DNA from: Symbiodinium natans
Lineage: Eukaryota; Sar; Dinophyceae; Suessiales; Symbiodiniaceae
DNA length: 64,000 bases
NCBI GenBank assembly: GCA_905221605.1
Contig: CAJNDS010002195.1
Span: 372,001-436,000, forward strand
Direction of reading: 5' to 3'
Within the stretch, counting starts at the first letter, position 1. The number at the start of each line of letters is the position of its first letter. Below the pieces are notes generated by a model. That model did not search any database. It was given only the letters and a program-made list of their open reading frames with translations, and was not told where the DNA came from. This document shows positions 10,191 to 22,827 of this stretch, piece after piece. Position numbers and translations under genes: made by a program.

Positions 10191-10798
10191 ACCCTTGCAC
10201 CGGGCCTTGGGCAAGGCACCACTTGGCAATGGTGGTGGCCGCCCAAACTTGGAGTCGGAGGGGGATCACCTCCAGCTCCAGCATTCTGTAACCCCAAAAC
10301 CTAAACCTAAACCCGAACTCTGAATCCTTACCCCGGATTACCCCGAATTCAAACCCCAGGTCCCTACACCCCCCCCCCCCGCCCCCACGCCCCTCCCGCT
10401 CCCCCCTAAAACGTTCTCAGAAGAGGTTCTGAAACAACAAGTTGTCAAAGCGTTTCGGTCAAAACTTTCGTTCAAAACTTTTTGGGACACAAACCCGTTT
10501 CACTTTCCATCAAGCCCTCAACCCTCAATCCTCCACCCTGAACTTATCGGGAAAACAAAGACTTGGCCTCTCGGATCTTCTTGCTGTCCAGAACTCCAGG
10601 GTCTTGACTAGCCTTGAGACGGGTGCAGAATCCATTCTGCGGCTGTGGTGCTTAGGTTAGGGCTTAGGGCTTAGGGTGGGGGAGTTAGAGGTTCAGGACT
10701 GTGGCGCAAGTTCACTGCGCCCTACTACCAGCCTTGCTAACCCCCTGCGAGCTTCAAGAGGGAGCGGTGGGGCTGCGGCTTGAGCTGCCACCAATCAG
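10190..10798. other. No recognisable gene
   Basis: C-rich intergenic sequence with isolated CCCTAAA-like words and a short GGCTTAGGG cluster near 10650-10680. Confidence 0.5.
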
Positions 10799-10862
10799 GC
10801 CCTAAACCCTAAACCTAAGCCCTAAGCCCCAAGCCCTAAGCCCTAAACCCTAAACCCTAAAC
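10799..10862. repeat. Interstitial telomere-like repeat (CCCTAAA)
   Basis: About nine degenerate heptamers of CCCTAAA/CCCTAAG. Matches the plant-type TTTAGGG telomere unit also known from dinoflagellates. Too short and degenerate to be a chromosome end. Confidence 0.85.
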
Positions 10863-11337
10863 GGCCACAAACGGCCCAAACCCCTTACCCCATGTTCAGC
10901 TCCTGAAGTCATGCCTTCACGATCGGAATGGTTGTTGTGGCTCCATAAGTGGTTTTCATAAGTATTCCCGTCCCAGGGTGAGGGTTTAGGGTTCAGAGTT
11001 TAGAGTTTGGGGCTTGGGGTTCACCAACGACGGGACAATACTTTTCTGGGAACCAGCGGCTGCCCCTTCTACTGCCTAGCAGATCTTTTCCTGGGGATTC
11101 GGCCGGGACATTCTGCCTGGCGAACATTTTTGCACTTCTACAGGGCTCAGGAGGATCAAGGGGCTTTTCTGCGGGCCAGAGTGAGTTCTGTTTGCTAGAG
11201 AAGATTGAACAAGTACACAGTCAGGTGGGGTCTCTTTGAATCGGATGGCTTCTGGTGGAAGTCCTTCTGGCAATACGCAATCGAAAAAGCGGCTCGTTCA
11301 CTCCCCTGGACGAGCGATAGGTTTGATGCTGCCTCAT

Positions 11338-11384
11338 CCCTAAACCCTAAACCCTAAACCCCAAACCCTAAACCCCAAACCCTA
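11338..11384. repeat. Interstitial telomere-like repeat (CCCTAAA)
   Basis: About six to seven units of CCCTAAA and CCCCAAA. Confidence 0.85.
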
Positions 11385-11633
11385 TGTCAGTGAGACACCC
11401 GAGGAATGGCGCCGAGCTGGTTTGTCAAGCATTGTCAAGCCTGATTTTAGGCAGGATCTGCTCTGCAGGGGCTGCATGCCAATCTTGCAGCATGCTTGGG
11501 CTTCAAGAAATCCGAGATTTTGGCTGGGTTTCGGACCCTCAAGAGATATGGATACTCTAATGGAATTTAGGGACCCCGAGAAACTCACCCCGCCCCCCCC
11601 ACCCTCCCCCCCCTCCCACCCCAAAAAGCTCAA

Positions 11634-12177
11634 GGTGCTGAAGCCCCTTCTTCCTAAAGAGCTAGTTCGGCGCTCCCCGACAGGAACATACGCCTCAACA
11701 AAACAACACAACAACTCCAGGACCCCCTAAACCACACACCCCTAAAGCCCTAAACCCCCGTGACCCGCGCCCCTCCCCCCAAAAAAAAGAGTGAACTCCT
11801 GAACACGAAACCGACGAAACCCTCACGTAAACCCCCCAAAACCCAAAACCCAAAACCCGAAACCCGAAACCCTAAACCCCAAACCCCAAACCCCAAACCC
11901 CAAACCCTAAACCCACCCAGCTTCTCTCGCCACATCCCGTCCCAAGCTCCCGGCCCTCATTGTCCTTGGCTGCCTTGAGTTCCACTAGTTAGGGCTAGGG
12001 TCCTTTGGAACCCCAGGCCCAAGACCCTCAGCGTTCGACCCTAAAATCTAAACGCAAAGGGTGCAGTGCAACTTGGCCAGGTATGCAAAGTATCATGCAC
12101 AATGACATCTGCCAATACATGCATGTGCATGCCCGTATAGATAGATACACAAGGCTCTGCTGGATCCGAGCCAGCGG
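11634..12177. repeat. Segmental duplication, copy 1
   Basis: About 544 bp, near-identical to copy 2 at 12966-13579. Shared landmarks are GGTGCTGAAGCCCC, AAAGAGTGAACTCCTGAACA, a CCCTAAA/CCCCAAA block (here about 11830-11913), CCACCCAGCTTCTCTCGCC and, at the right edge, CTGCTGGATCCGAGCCAGCGG less its last base. No gene is recognised in either copy. Confidence 0.9.
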
Positions 12178-12965
12178 ATAATTAAGCCTAATTAAGGTTA
12201 TTTAAGGGGGGAACCTAGGGGGGGGGGGGTAGTCTAGAGGGGGGTGGTAGGGGAACCCATGATATAAGGGCCCTCTGCAAGAACCCGAACCATGAACCCT
12301 CCTAAAACCCATGAGGCCGTCAACCTAAAACCACGCACACCTCACACCCCAAGCTCAAGGCATCTTAAAAGCTGCTCTACACTCCTCGAACCATCTAGCC
12401 CGAAGCCTTCCCAAACCGCACGGCCTTCTTGATTGCTCGGTTTTGTAGGCGTGGAGCCTGTGCCAAGTTGCCAGAGACACTGGCGCACGATGTGGCAAGC
12501 TGTTCTCTCAATGAATCGTTTGCACATCCACACGTATCCACACAACTCAACAATCCTGACCTTCCCGGCGAAAGTCTTTGAGCCCTGCGGCGGCGCATCC
12601 TCAGCAAAGGTTGACGAACTTTACCGGGTCTGTCGGAAAAGACAGACGTGGAAGCCGGTGAAACTGTCGACCGCATAATTCGGGCTAGCCTACGTCCGCA
12701 TCACACTTCATGCCCGATGGCACCGCACGAAAGGGAGGGCCCAGGTCCTCAGAGCGAAATGTGGTGGAGCAGTGTGTTTCACTGCACCCCAGCCAAACCC
12801 AAAACCCCAAACCCTGAGCCCCAAACCCTAAACCGAACCAAATTGCTATCGACTTCCCCGAGCAGATTCGTCATCGGGGGCTTAGGGTTGAACTAGGGCT
12901 CCAAACATCTCTTGAGCTTAGGGGCTTACAGGGTTCGGCTGGGCGAGATCTGCTGGAAGGTTTTG
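12178..12965. other. Spacer between duplicated segments, no gene
   Basis: Contains a G-run near 12218-12228 and scattered telomere-like words around 12790-12835. No convincing coding sequence. Confidence 0.5.
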
Positions 12966-13579
12966 GGTGCTGAAGCCCCTTCTTCCTAAAGGGCTAGCTG
13001 GCTCCCCGACACAGGAACATACGCCTCAACAAAACACAACAACTTCAGGACTCCCTAAACCGTACTCCCCTAAAGCCCTAAACCCCCGTGACCCCCCCCC
13101 CCCCCCCCCCCCCCCCCCCCACACCCAAAAAAAAGAGTGAACTCCTGAACACGAAACCCTCACGTAAACCCCCCCAAACCCAAAACACGAAACCCTAACC
13201 CCAAACCCCAAACCCCAAACCCCAAACCCTAAACCCACCCAGCTTCTCTCGCCACATCCCGTCCCAAGCTCCCGGCCCTCATTGTCCTTGGCTGCCATGA
13301 GTTCCACTAGTTAGGGCGAGGGTCCTTTGGAACCCCAGGCCCAAGACCCTCAGCGTTCGACCCTAAGATCTAAACGCAAAGGGTGCAGGAGGCTGTGGCA
13401 GAGCGCAAGCTCGAACAATACATACGCGCATGTGCAACTTGGCAAGGTATGCAAAGTATCATGCACAATGGCATCTGCCAATACATGCCTGTGCATGCCC
13501 GTATAGATAAATACCGAACCCTCAACCCGACACCTTCACCCCTCCCAAAACAAAGGCTCTGCTGGATCCGAGCCAGCGG
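12966..13579. repeat. Segmental duplication, copy 2
   Basis: Second copy of 11634-12177, about 614 bp. It is longer mainly through a ~42-bp segment after GGGTGCAGG (13381-13430), a ~36-bp segment near 13515-13550, and a pure C-run of roughly 27 bases at about 13095-13121. Confidence 0.9.
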
Positions 13580-15837
13580 CAGGACAGGGAAGCCCAGGGG
13601 GAGGTCGCCACACCTAAGCCGAAAATCGAAGGATCTGCAAGATGTTCCATGTAAATCGTGGCACCTCATCATTTTTGAACTTGTGTAGAAGTGTCATTGC
13701 GCATTCTCCCCCTGCTCTCTATCTCTGTATCTCTCGCGACACCCACTTTGACTTTGCGGCTGTAGTTTCCTGACGCGCAAAGCTAAGGCGAGGAGCAGGG
13801 CCCTAGGCAAGGGGTCTCGCCTTGATTTGGAAGAGCAATTCTACAGTCTACAGCCAGAGAGCACAAAGCTTACAGCAGGGCTGGGCTCATGATGTAAAGC
13901 GAAAAGACGCAGCCACTCGAAAGAGACCATGAACACGTAATCCTCGAAGACAGCTCAGCTCGTAATCTAAATCCAACCGCCACGGGCCATCATCATACTA
14001 TACAAGAGCCGATGAACTCGACGAGGGGAGCATCCACTCTGTGGATGACTGACAGAATGGAGTTTGGCAAGGGTTGCGTGCTCTTTGTCTGAGGGTTGAG
14101 GGTCGAGTCGGTATTTTGGATCGGGACAGCGGCGAAGTGCTGTGGCACTTCTACCGCAAAGGTAAGAGCCTCTTGCACTTGTTGGGGTCCTAAACCTCAA
14201 CCACTTAACCCTAAGCCAGCATCCGGTAGACTTCATTTTCGCTGCGCGTTGTGGTACAGGGTTCGGGGCTTAGGGTTCAAGCAGTGGAAGCTTGGGTGTT
14301 TGGGGGCCGGCTGCTCGCTAGGTGAGACATTCAGGGTTTAGGGTTTGATTGGTTATTGGGGGACGGATTTGGGGGTTTGGCGCTTGCCCTGATCTCTGAG
14401 ATCTCGGCCAGCTGCTCATCCGCCCTGCTGTCAAAAGCTCGAGCGTTTCGCCAAGCCGAAATCGTGAACCGCATGGATGCGCTAGTTGACCAGAGTTCAA
14501 GGAGAGTACGACATTGTTGCAAATCCCGAAAATAGTAGATGAAGGCTCCATACCAGGATAAGTGTCTTCGGGAATGAGTTCACGTTATATTCGCTACACC
14601 GACAAAAAGTCGTTCACCGATTCTCTCAATGATGCCATGACCTTCGCACTTACGACTCGGGTGTAACGCGCCGAGCCTCTGTGTCCTCGGCCAGGACACA
14701 CCTAGTTTCCGATGGTTTAGAGTTTGGGGTTTCCAGCTCAGCAAGATCTGTGGCAACCGCTCTGGAAACTTTCATGATGAAGAATATTCGCCAACGACAA
14801 TGACACTTGTCCAACTCCAGTATGCTGGGCACACACCGATCTTAACCGTCCGCTACGTATCACTGAGCTACGGGTCCACAGAGTCATTCGCAACAAGCAA
14901 CAGCTGACTGTAACAAGTGTAATGAGAACCTCTGTGAATGCTCTCTGCCTGGAGCATCCAACAGCAAAACCTCTCATCAATATCATATCAATCACTGAGC
15001 AAGGCGCGCAGCACAGATTTGACCGCAACACACCGCAAGCGATTCCACAGAAACACTCGAGGGCGAATTGGCAGCAAGACTCTGGGCCGGTTCACGCAGG
15101 GAGCTGACTTGTTACATAGAAACGTTGTGGCTTCGTGGATACCGTGAAGGGGCTTGGAGCGTAGGAAGAGCATTTGAAGGCCCCGCCCCCCTCCCAATGG
15201 CATAGCGCCCCTCCCCCAGGTCAACAAGGGTCCTGCTACTTTAGAAGCTTCTTTCGAACACCTGGGTCCCCGACCAAGGAGTGAAGGCAAGTCCTTCTGC
15301 AAAGCAGAGATTAGACGAGGGTCTAGGGATTCGACAGAATGGAGTTTGGCAAGGAGGTTTCAGCCGCTCCTTCTGATAGCCCCTCTGCCTGGGGCATTGA
15401 CTTTGTGAGGGTGCCATTGACGGGTTTGCATGGGCTCAGCGATTTATCTCGCGCACGTTTTTAAGGGCACCGGAAACCAAAACAAGAAGCTGCCAAAGAG
15501 CTAGGCTTCGTGCCCTTCAATCCGAGAAGAACCATGGAAAGCACCTAAAAAAAAGGCCAACGAAACCTTACTCTGGGGTTTCGGCGCAGCTGGGTTTAGG
15601 GTTGAGGGTTTAGGGCTTAGGACAATGTTGACAGAATAGCAGCTGTCAGGAAGCTTGCGTCTCTCACAGGTGCACAGAGGCAGCTTGTAGCCGGACCCTC
15701 TACAAGCCCGATGGTATTCTGCCGTCCTCCTTCGATGCCATCGCAATCACGGAGCACAGCCTACCGTCCCGTCTTGAGCCAAGCTCCTGCAGAGCTTCGA
15801 GCCATGAAAGTTGCTGAAGCTCAAAAAAGCTAGAACA
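13580..15837. other. No recognisable gene
   Basis: Short open frames only. Isolated telomere-like words occur at 14260-14350 and 15595-15620. The phrase GACAGAATGGAGTTTGGCAA occurs twice, at about 14050 and 15334, suggesting a small dispersed repeat. Confidence 0.45.
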
Positions 15838-15915
15838 CACACACCCACACACACACACACACACACAGAGACAGAGACAGAGACAGACACCGAGACAGAG
15901 ACCGAGACAGAGACA
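15838..15915. repeat. (AC)n and (GAGACA)n microsatellite
   Basis: About 30 bp of AC dinucleotides followed by about 48 bp of GAGACA/GACCGAGACA units. Confidence 0.95.
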
Positions 15916-18274
15916 AACGAGCTTCGGGAGTCGCAGCTGTATAGCTATGAGGTAAGGTCCCGGAGTGAGCCGGTTGGAGGACTCACAAGAGCGAGAGGGC
16001 ACAAAATTCGAGCTTGCTTAAAATGTCTGCAGACGCCCTTTCCGGCTGCGCCAAGTCACAACAGCCAAAAAGATGCCCTCTCAAGAAGGCAGGTGATATA
16101 GTGATATACAGGGGTTTCCCAAAACATCTTTGGGGCTTCCTAACTATAAAAATCAGGATCACAGCACTTGTTGGGAAACCCCCACACGCAGCACCTTGTT
16201 TTCCACACATCGACTCTCACAGGCCTCACAAGTAGTCTATATAAACTTCATGCATTGCATCCTCTTCCTCACAAACTGGCCGAAGGGCATGAGACTCCGG
16301 TCGGGCCTGACACAAGGACGACCCTGAAACGCAGAGCACAAAAGAAAGGAAAGACCACGACAGGACCCCGATTTTCTCACATCCCCGATTCTGACCCCAC
16401 AAGAAGGAAGGGACTGCCGGCCGAACCCAACTCCACAACAAAAAACAGACAGGACCTTACCGGTCGTAATGTGCTGATGACATAGTGCGGACTATTGCCA
16501 GGGCATTGGAAGCCCAAATACCCTAAACCAAATGCTGGATGCTGGCAGAGCTTGGCCTTCTAGGGATTGGTTCGTTTTGTTTGGGTTTCTTAGGGGGGGG
16601 GCGGGGTTTCAACCCAAACCCCAAATCCCCCCCTTTCTTGTGAGGGAGCTCAAGATGACGCTGCTCGGGGTTCTGGGGGGTTTGGCGTTCCTGGGCTGAT
16701 AAGAAGTTGAAGTGCGGCATCATAGCCTAGCACGCCGAGCTCGTTCTCGAAGGCAGAGCTGCGGCGGTGTAGAGGCCAGAGGGGGCCGAAGAGGCCATCC
16801 TGTGAGGTGTAAAGTTCTGCAAGTTCTTTGACGGGGGCCGCTTGAGCCAAACGGGGTGTGGAGTCGCTTGTTCGAGCTTTGGCCTCAGGAGCTTCAGGGG
16901 CTTGAACATGCGGGGGGGGAATTGCGCGAAGCATGTGAGATCTCTCGCAGAAAACAAAGGGCGTGCTGTAGCACGACTTCTGAAATGCCTTGCAATCGGC
17001 AATCGGTGGGCTGAATGGTTAAAGGGTGCGAAGCTTTGTCAGGCCAGGGTACTTGCAATTGCCCAACACATGACTCCCGCGGTTATCGGTTAGCGCTGTA
17101 CCCTCACAACCCTCCTTCAGAGCCTGAACCCGTCACAAGAGGCACGATGCTAGGTGAATGGAAACCCTGTAGCACCACAAACGGCCCACAAACAGGCACC
17201 TCACAAGGCTGCAAGGGCTGGGGCCGAGAGCTTGAACCCCTCTAAGGCATTCTTAAGGCCTGTGAGGGACAGGGCTTCGGGTTTGGGAGTTTTGGACTTG
17301 CGGATTGGGAGGCTTTTTTGGTGGTTCAAAGGACGACCCCACGTGCCTCTGCTGACTTTGCTGGCCTGGACCCAAAGCCCCATGATCGCCTGCACTGGCT
17401 GAGGGGATTCAGCAGATTCAGGGAGTTTGGCATCCAAGGTCTTGGGTAGCTTCACTTCTTCGGTCTCGCACTCTTTGAGGGGGGGGGGGGGTGGGGTAGG
17501 CTTTGGTCTGTGATCATCAAGGTACGAACCTCCATGCACGTGAACATGGCTCAAAATCTGCATGTCTGGCACGCACTCCTCCGCGGCACGTTTCAAGCAT
17601 AGCCCTAAGCCTAAAGCCCGATAAGACTTAAAGCCAACCTCCTGAAAAACCTCAAATCCCTTATGGCCTTAGACACTTCCTTGTCCCCCCCCGAAGCCCT
17701 CCCCGCCATCATCGCCAGCCGGCCATCGTCCAGCTCGGAGTTCGGGCCGCGCTTGCGCCTCGAACTCTTTAGGGCAACCTTTTCGTGGGCTGGAGAGGGC
17801 CGAAGTAGAGAAGGGCTGTGGCGGTCCAAGGTCTGCGGCGGGTTCTGCGGCTCAAAGGTGTGTCGAGCTTTAGGCTTGATGGGGTTTTAAGATGTGGAGC
17901 TTCGGGGTGTAAGGTGTGCAGGGTGTCATTGAGGTTGTTGGAGCCATCTTCCTCGGCTAGGGGGTTGAAACCCTTCAGTAGGGGCTCCCGGCGCTTCTCG
18001 ATCCGAGATCGACTCCGCGGTGATGAGCCTCTGCGAACGGAGTGACGTGGAGTTTAGGGTGGAGGGCCCGCTTTTTCCTGGATGCCGCGCTCTCCCCGAA
18101 CCCTTGAAGCGCATCTCTGGGTGACTTGCCCTTGCCGTAGTTGCCGGGCTCCGCCGGGTCCAAGGATTTGAGGTTCAGGTTCAGGGATTCAAGGGGCTAC
18201 AGGCAGAGCAAAGAAGCTGCAGCCTCGCTCTGCCGGCTTGGGGCTTCAGGCAGAGCAAAGACCATTGCCACACG
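15916..18274. other. No recognisable gene
   Basis: Intergenic sequence with G/C homopolymer runs (for example 16594-16602 and 17480-17491). Open frames reach about 130 codons but none shows a domain. Confidence 0.45.
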
Positions 18275-18620
18275 AAGCTGAGCTGAGATTTCCAAGCCAA
18301 GCCGTACAAAGCTGGGCAAGCTGAGTTTTCCAAGCCATGAAAAGCTGGGTAAGCTGAGATTACCCAAGCCGTTTAAAAGCTGAGTAAGCTCAGATTTCCA
18401 AGACAAAAAAAAGTGAGAAAGCTGAGATTTCCAAGCCACAAAATGCTGAGCAAGCTGAGATATTCCAAGCCCAAAAAAGCTGAGTAAGCTGAGATTTTCC
18501 AACCCACAAAAAGAGCTGAGAATTGCTAAGCCGTAAAAAGCTAAGTTATCGGAGTTTTTCCAAGCGGCAAAACGCTGAGTAAGCTGAGATCTCCAAACCA
18601 TAAAAAGCTGAGAAAGCTCT
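18275..18620 (-). repeat. 33/34-bp satellite, block 1 (inverted orientation)
   Basis: About ten copies of the satellite in the orientation that reads GAGATTTCCAAGCC ... AAAGCTGAGTAAGCT on +. It meets block 2 head to head at a perfect short palindrome, GCTGAG-AAAGCT-CTCAGC, at 18607-18624. Confidence 0.95.
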
Positions 18621-19911
18621 CAGCGTACTCAGCATTCTATGGCTTGGAAAATCTCGGCGTACTCAGCTTGTTGTGGCTTGGAAATGTCTGCTGTCTCAGC
18701 TTTGTATGAGCATAGAAAATCTCAGCTTATTCAGATTGTTGTGGCTTGGAAATCTCAGCTTACTCAGCTTTTTGTGGCTTGGAAAATCTCAGCTTGCCCA
18801 GCTTTTTGCGGCTTGGAAAATCTCAGATTAATGATTACTCAGCTTTCTATGGCTTGGAAAATCTCAGCTTACTCAGCTTTTTGTGGCTTGGAAAATCTCA
18901 GCTTACCCAGCTTGTTGTGGCTTGGAAAATCTTAGCTTACTCAGCGTTTTGCGGCTTGGACATCTCAGCTTACTCAGCTTTTTGTGGCTTGGAAACTCTC
19001 AGCTTACTCAGCTCTTTGTGGCTTGGAAATCTCAGCTTACTCAGTTTTGTGGCTGTGAAAATCTCAGCTTGCCCAGCTTTTTATGGCTTGGAAAATCTCA
19101 GCTTTCTCAGCTTGTTGCGGCTTGGAAATCTCAGCTTACTCAGCTTGTTATGGCCTGGCAATCTCAGCTTACTTAGCCTTTTGCGCCTTGGAAAATCTCA
19201 GCAAACTCAGCTTTGGCTTGGAAAATCTCGCTTTCTCAGCTTTGTGTGGCTTGGCAAATCTCAGCTTACTCAGCTCTTTGTGGCTGTGAAAATCTCAGCT
19301 TGCAGAGCTTGTTATGGCTTGGAAATCTCAGCTTTCTCAGCTTCTTATGGTTTGGAGATCTCAGCTTACTCAGCTCTTCATGGCCTGGAAATCTCAGCTT
19401 ACTCAGCTTTCTATGGCTTGGAAAATCTCAGCTTACAGAGCCTTATATGGTCAGCTTGCTCAGCTTCTTGTGGCTTGGAAAATGTCAGCTTACTCACCTT
19501 TTTGCGGCTTGGAAAATCTCGCTTTCTCAGCCTTTTTGTGGCTTGGAAATCTCAGCTTACTCACCTTTTTATGGCCTGGAAATCTCAGCCTACTCAGCGT
19601 TTTGTGGCTTGGAAAATCTCAGCTTGCAGTTTTTTACGGCTTGAAAATCTCAGCTTTCTCAGCTTTTTGTGGCTTGGAAAGTCTCAACTTACTCAGCTTT
19701 TTGTGGCTTGGAAAATCTCATCTTATTCGGGTTTTTGTGGCTGTGAAAATCTCAACTTACTCAGCTTTTTCTGGCTTGGAAATCTCAGCTTACTCAGCTT
19801 ACTCAGCTTAATCAGCTTTGTGGCTTGCAAATGTCAGCTTACTTGGCTGTGAAAATCTCAGCTTACAGAGCTTTTTGTGGCCAGGAAACCTCAGCTTCTT
19901 ACGCAGCTTGG
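18621..19911 (+). repeat. 33/34-bp satellite, block 2 (direct orientation)
   Basis: About 38 copies of a unit that begins AGCTTACTCAGCTTTTTG and ends TGGCTTGGAAAATCTC (34 bp), or has one fewer A (33 bp). The unit contains no stop codon in any sense frame, so frames of up to 368 codons exist by composition alone. They translate to shuffled SAYSAFCGLEN / LSLLSFLWLGK / SQLTQLFVAWK, not to a protein I recognise. Confidence 0.97.
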
Positions 19912-19919
19912 CACCACCT

Positions 19920-20357
19920 CGCCCCCCCCACCCCCCCCTCCCCCCCCCCCCCACCACCACCCCCCCCCCCCCCCACCCTACGACCACGTGAGACGACTAC
20001 GACGACTACTGTAAACTACTAACTACTACTACTACTACTAACTACTACTACTACTACTACTACTACTACCGACTACTACTACACTGACTACTACTACTAC
20101 TAACTACTACTAATACTACTACAACTACTACTAACAACTACTACTACCACTACACACTACTACTACTAACTACGACTACTAACCACAAAACGACCGACTA
20201 TACGACTACGACGCGACTTGCGACGCCGACTGCGACTGCGACGCGACGCGACTGCGACTACCTTGCGACTACGACTGCTAACTACTCCTACCTTACCACT
20301 ACTACCTACTACCTACCTACTAGCTCATACTACGTACTACAAACGTCCTAACTAACT

Positions 20358-20423
<66 letters not shown>

Positions 20424-20424
20424 A

Positions 20425-20495
<71 letters not shown>

Positions 20496-20496
20496 G

Positions 20497-20527
<31 letters not shown>

Positions 20528-20575
20528 CTACTACTACTAATACTACTCCTGCTACTACTACTTCTACTTCTTCTT

Positions 20576-20629
<54 letters not shown>

Positions 20630-20826
20630 ACTAGTACTCAGTACTACTAGTTACTACTAGTTACTACTAGTTACTACTAGTTACTACTAGCTACTACTAG
20701 TTACTACTAGTTACTACTAGTTCCTACTAGTTACTTAGTACTGCTTCCTCCTTACTTACTTACTTACTACTCCGCAACCACGTGCGCGACGGCGACGGAC
20801 GTGGGGGGGGGGGTGGGGGGGGGGGT
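19920..20826. repeat. (CTA)n trinucleotide block flanked by C and G tracts
   Basis: Left flank is C-tracts (19921-19977), the core is degenerate then pure CTA/ACT trinucleotides (about 19990-20790), and the right flank is G-tracts (20803-20826). A TTACTACTAG sub-repeat (10 bp) lies at about 20648-20735. It splits the 33/34-bp satellite into two halves of the same orientation. The irregular transitions could partly be sequencing or assembly error. Confidence 0.95.
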
Positions 20827-21836
20827 CAGCATTTTGTGGCTTGGAAAATCTCATCTTACTCAACATTCTATGGCTTGGAAAATCTCAGCTTACTCAGCTT
20901 GTATTTTTTCACATCTCAGCTTACTCAGCTAGAAATTTCAGCTTACTCAGGCTTGGAAACCTCAGCCCACTCAGCTCTTTGTGGCCATGAAAAACTCAGC
21001 TTACAGAGCTTTTTACGGCGTGGAAATCTCAGCCTTCTCAGCTTGATATGGTTTGGAGATCTCAGCTTACTCAGCTTTTTTGTGGCCTGGAACATCTCAA
21101 GCTTACTCTGCTTTCTATGGCCTGGAAAATCTCAGCTTACTCAGCCTTGGCTTGCTCAGCTTTTTGCTTGGAAAGCTCAGCTTACTCAGCGTTTATTGGC
21201 TTTCAAATCTCAACTTTTATGGCTTGGAAATCTCAGCTTACTCAGCTGTTTATAGCTTCGAAAAACCTCAGCTTACTCAGCTTTTTGCGGCTTGGAGAAT
21301 CTCAGCTTACTCAGCTTTCAGTGGCTTGCAAAATCTCAGCTTACTCGGCTCTTTGTGGCTGATAAAAAAATCTCAGCTTACAAAACTTTTAATGGCTTGG
21401 AAATCTCAGCTTTCTCAGCTTTTTGCGGTTTGGAGATCTCAGCTTACTCAGCTTCTTATGGCCTGGAAATCTCCGCTTACTCAGCTCTTTGTGGCTTGGA
21501 AATCTCAGCTTGCCCAGGTTTTTGTGGCTTCGAAAACCTCAGCTTTCTCAGATTCTGCCTTGGAAATCTCCGCTTACTCAGCTTTTTATACCCTGAAATC
21601 TCATCTTACTCAGCTTTTTGTGGCTTGGACAATCTCAGCTTACAGCTTTTTGCGGTATGGAAACCTCTGCTTACTCAACTTTGCGTGGCTTGGAAAATCT
21701 CAACTGACTCAACTTTTTGCGGCTTGGAAATCTCAGCTTACTCAGCTCTGTGTGGCTTGGAACATCTCAACTTACTCAGCGGCTTGGAAATCTCAGCTTT
21801 CTCAGCTTTGCATAGCTTGGAAACCTCAGCTTGCTA
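20826..21836 (+). repeat. 33/34-bp satellite, block 3 (direct orientation)
   Basis: About 30 more diverged copies of the same unit as block 2, including truncated units. Long open frames here are again a by-product of the stop-free unit. Confidence 0.95.
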
Positions 21837-22827
21837 TTTCCAAGCCATGCTCCCAGCCACAAAAGGCCGGGCAAGCTGAGATTTTCCAAGCCACAAAACG
21901 CTGAGTAAGCTGTGAGCAAGCTTAGGTTCCAAAAAGCTGAGACAGCTGAAATCCCCAAGCCACGAAAGATTGAGTAAGCTGAGACCTCCAAGCCAGAAAA
22001 AGCGCTGAGATTTTTCCAAGCTGCAAAGAGCCGAGTAACCTGAGATTTCAAAGCCATAAAACGCTGAGTAGCTGAGATTTCCAATCCACGAAAAGCTGAG
22101 TAAGCCGAGATTTTACAGGCCAAGTAAGCTGAGATTTCCAAGCCACAAAAAGCTGAGTAGGCTGCGATTTCCAAGCCTACAAAAAGCTGAGAAAGCTGAG
22201 ATTCCAAGCCAGAAAAAGCTGAGTAAGCTTCGATTTCCCAGCTAATAAAGGCTGAGTGAGCAGATTGCCATAAACAGCTGCCACAAAGCTGAGCAAGCTG
22301 AGATTTTCCAAGCCATAAAAGCTAAGTAAGCAGAGATTGTCAAGCCACGAAATGCTGTGTAAGCTGAAACCACAACATGATGATTAAGCTCAGATTCCCA
22401 AGCCAGAAAAAGGCTGACTAATCTGAGATTAGCCACAACAAGCTGAGTAAGCTGAGTATTCCAAGCCACAAAAAGCTAAAAAGCTGAGTAAGCTGAGATT
22501 TTCCAAGCCACAAAAAGCTGAGCAAGCTGAGATTATCTAAGCCATAAAAGCTGAGTAACCTGAGATTGTCCAAAGGCGCAAAAAGCTGAGAAAACTGAGA
22601 TTTCCAAGCCACAAAAAGCTGAGAAAGCTGTGATTTCCAAGCCACAAAAAGCTGAGTAAGCTGCTATTTTCCAAGCCACAAAAAGCTGAGCAAGCTGAGA
22701 TTTTGCAAGCCATAAAAGCTGAGAAAGCTGAGATTTTCCAAGCCACAAAAAGCTGAGTAAGCTGAGATTCTCCAAACACGAAAAGCTGAGTAAGCTGAGA
22801 TTTCCAAGCCTAGCTGAGATTTTCCAT
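21837..22827 (-). repeat. 33/34-bp satellite, block 4 (inverted orientation)
   Basis: About 29 copies in reverse orientation. The switch lies at about 21815-21846, where GCTTGGAAA on the left faces TTTCCAAGCC on the right. Blocks 3 and 4 mirror blocks 1 and 2, so the whole locus is a large interrupted inverted repeat. Confidence 0.95.

Noticed and set aside
18746-19852. 368-codon open frame with repeated hydrophobic 11-residue segments
   Set aside because: It lies wholly in the 33/34-bp satellite, whose unit has no stop codon in any sense frame. No start context or domain.
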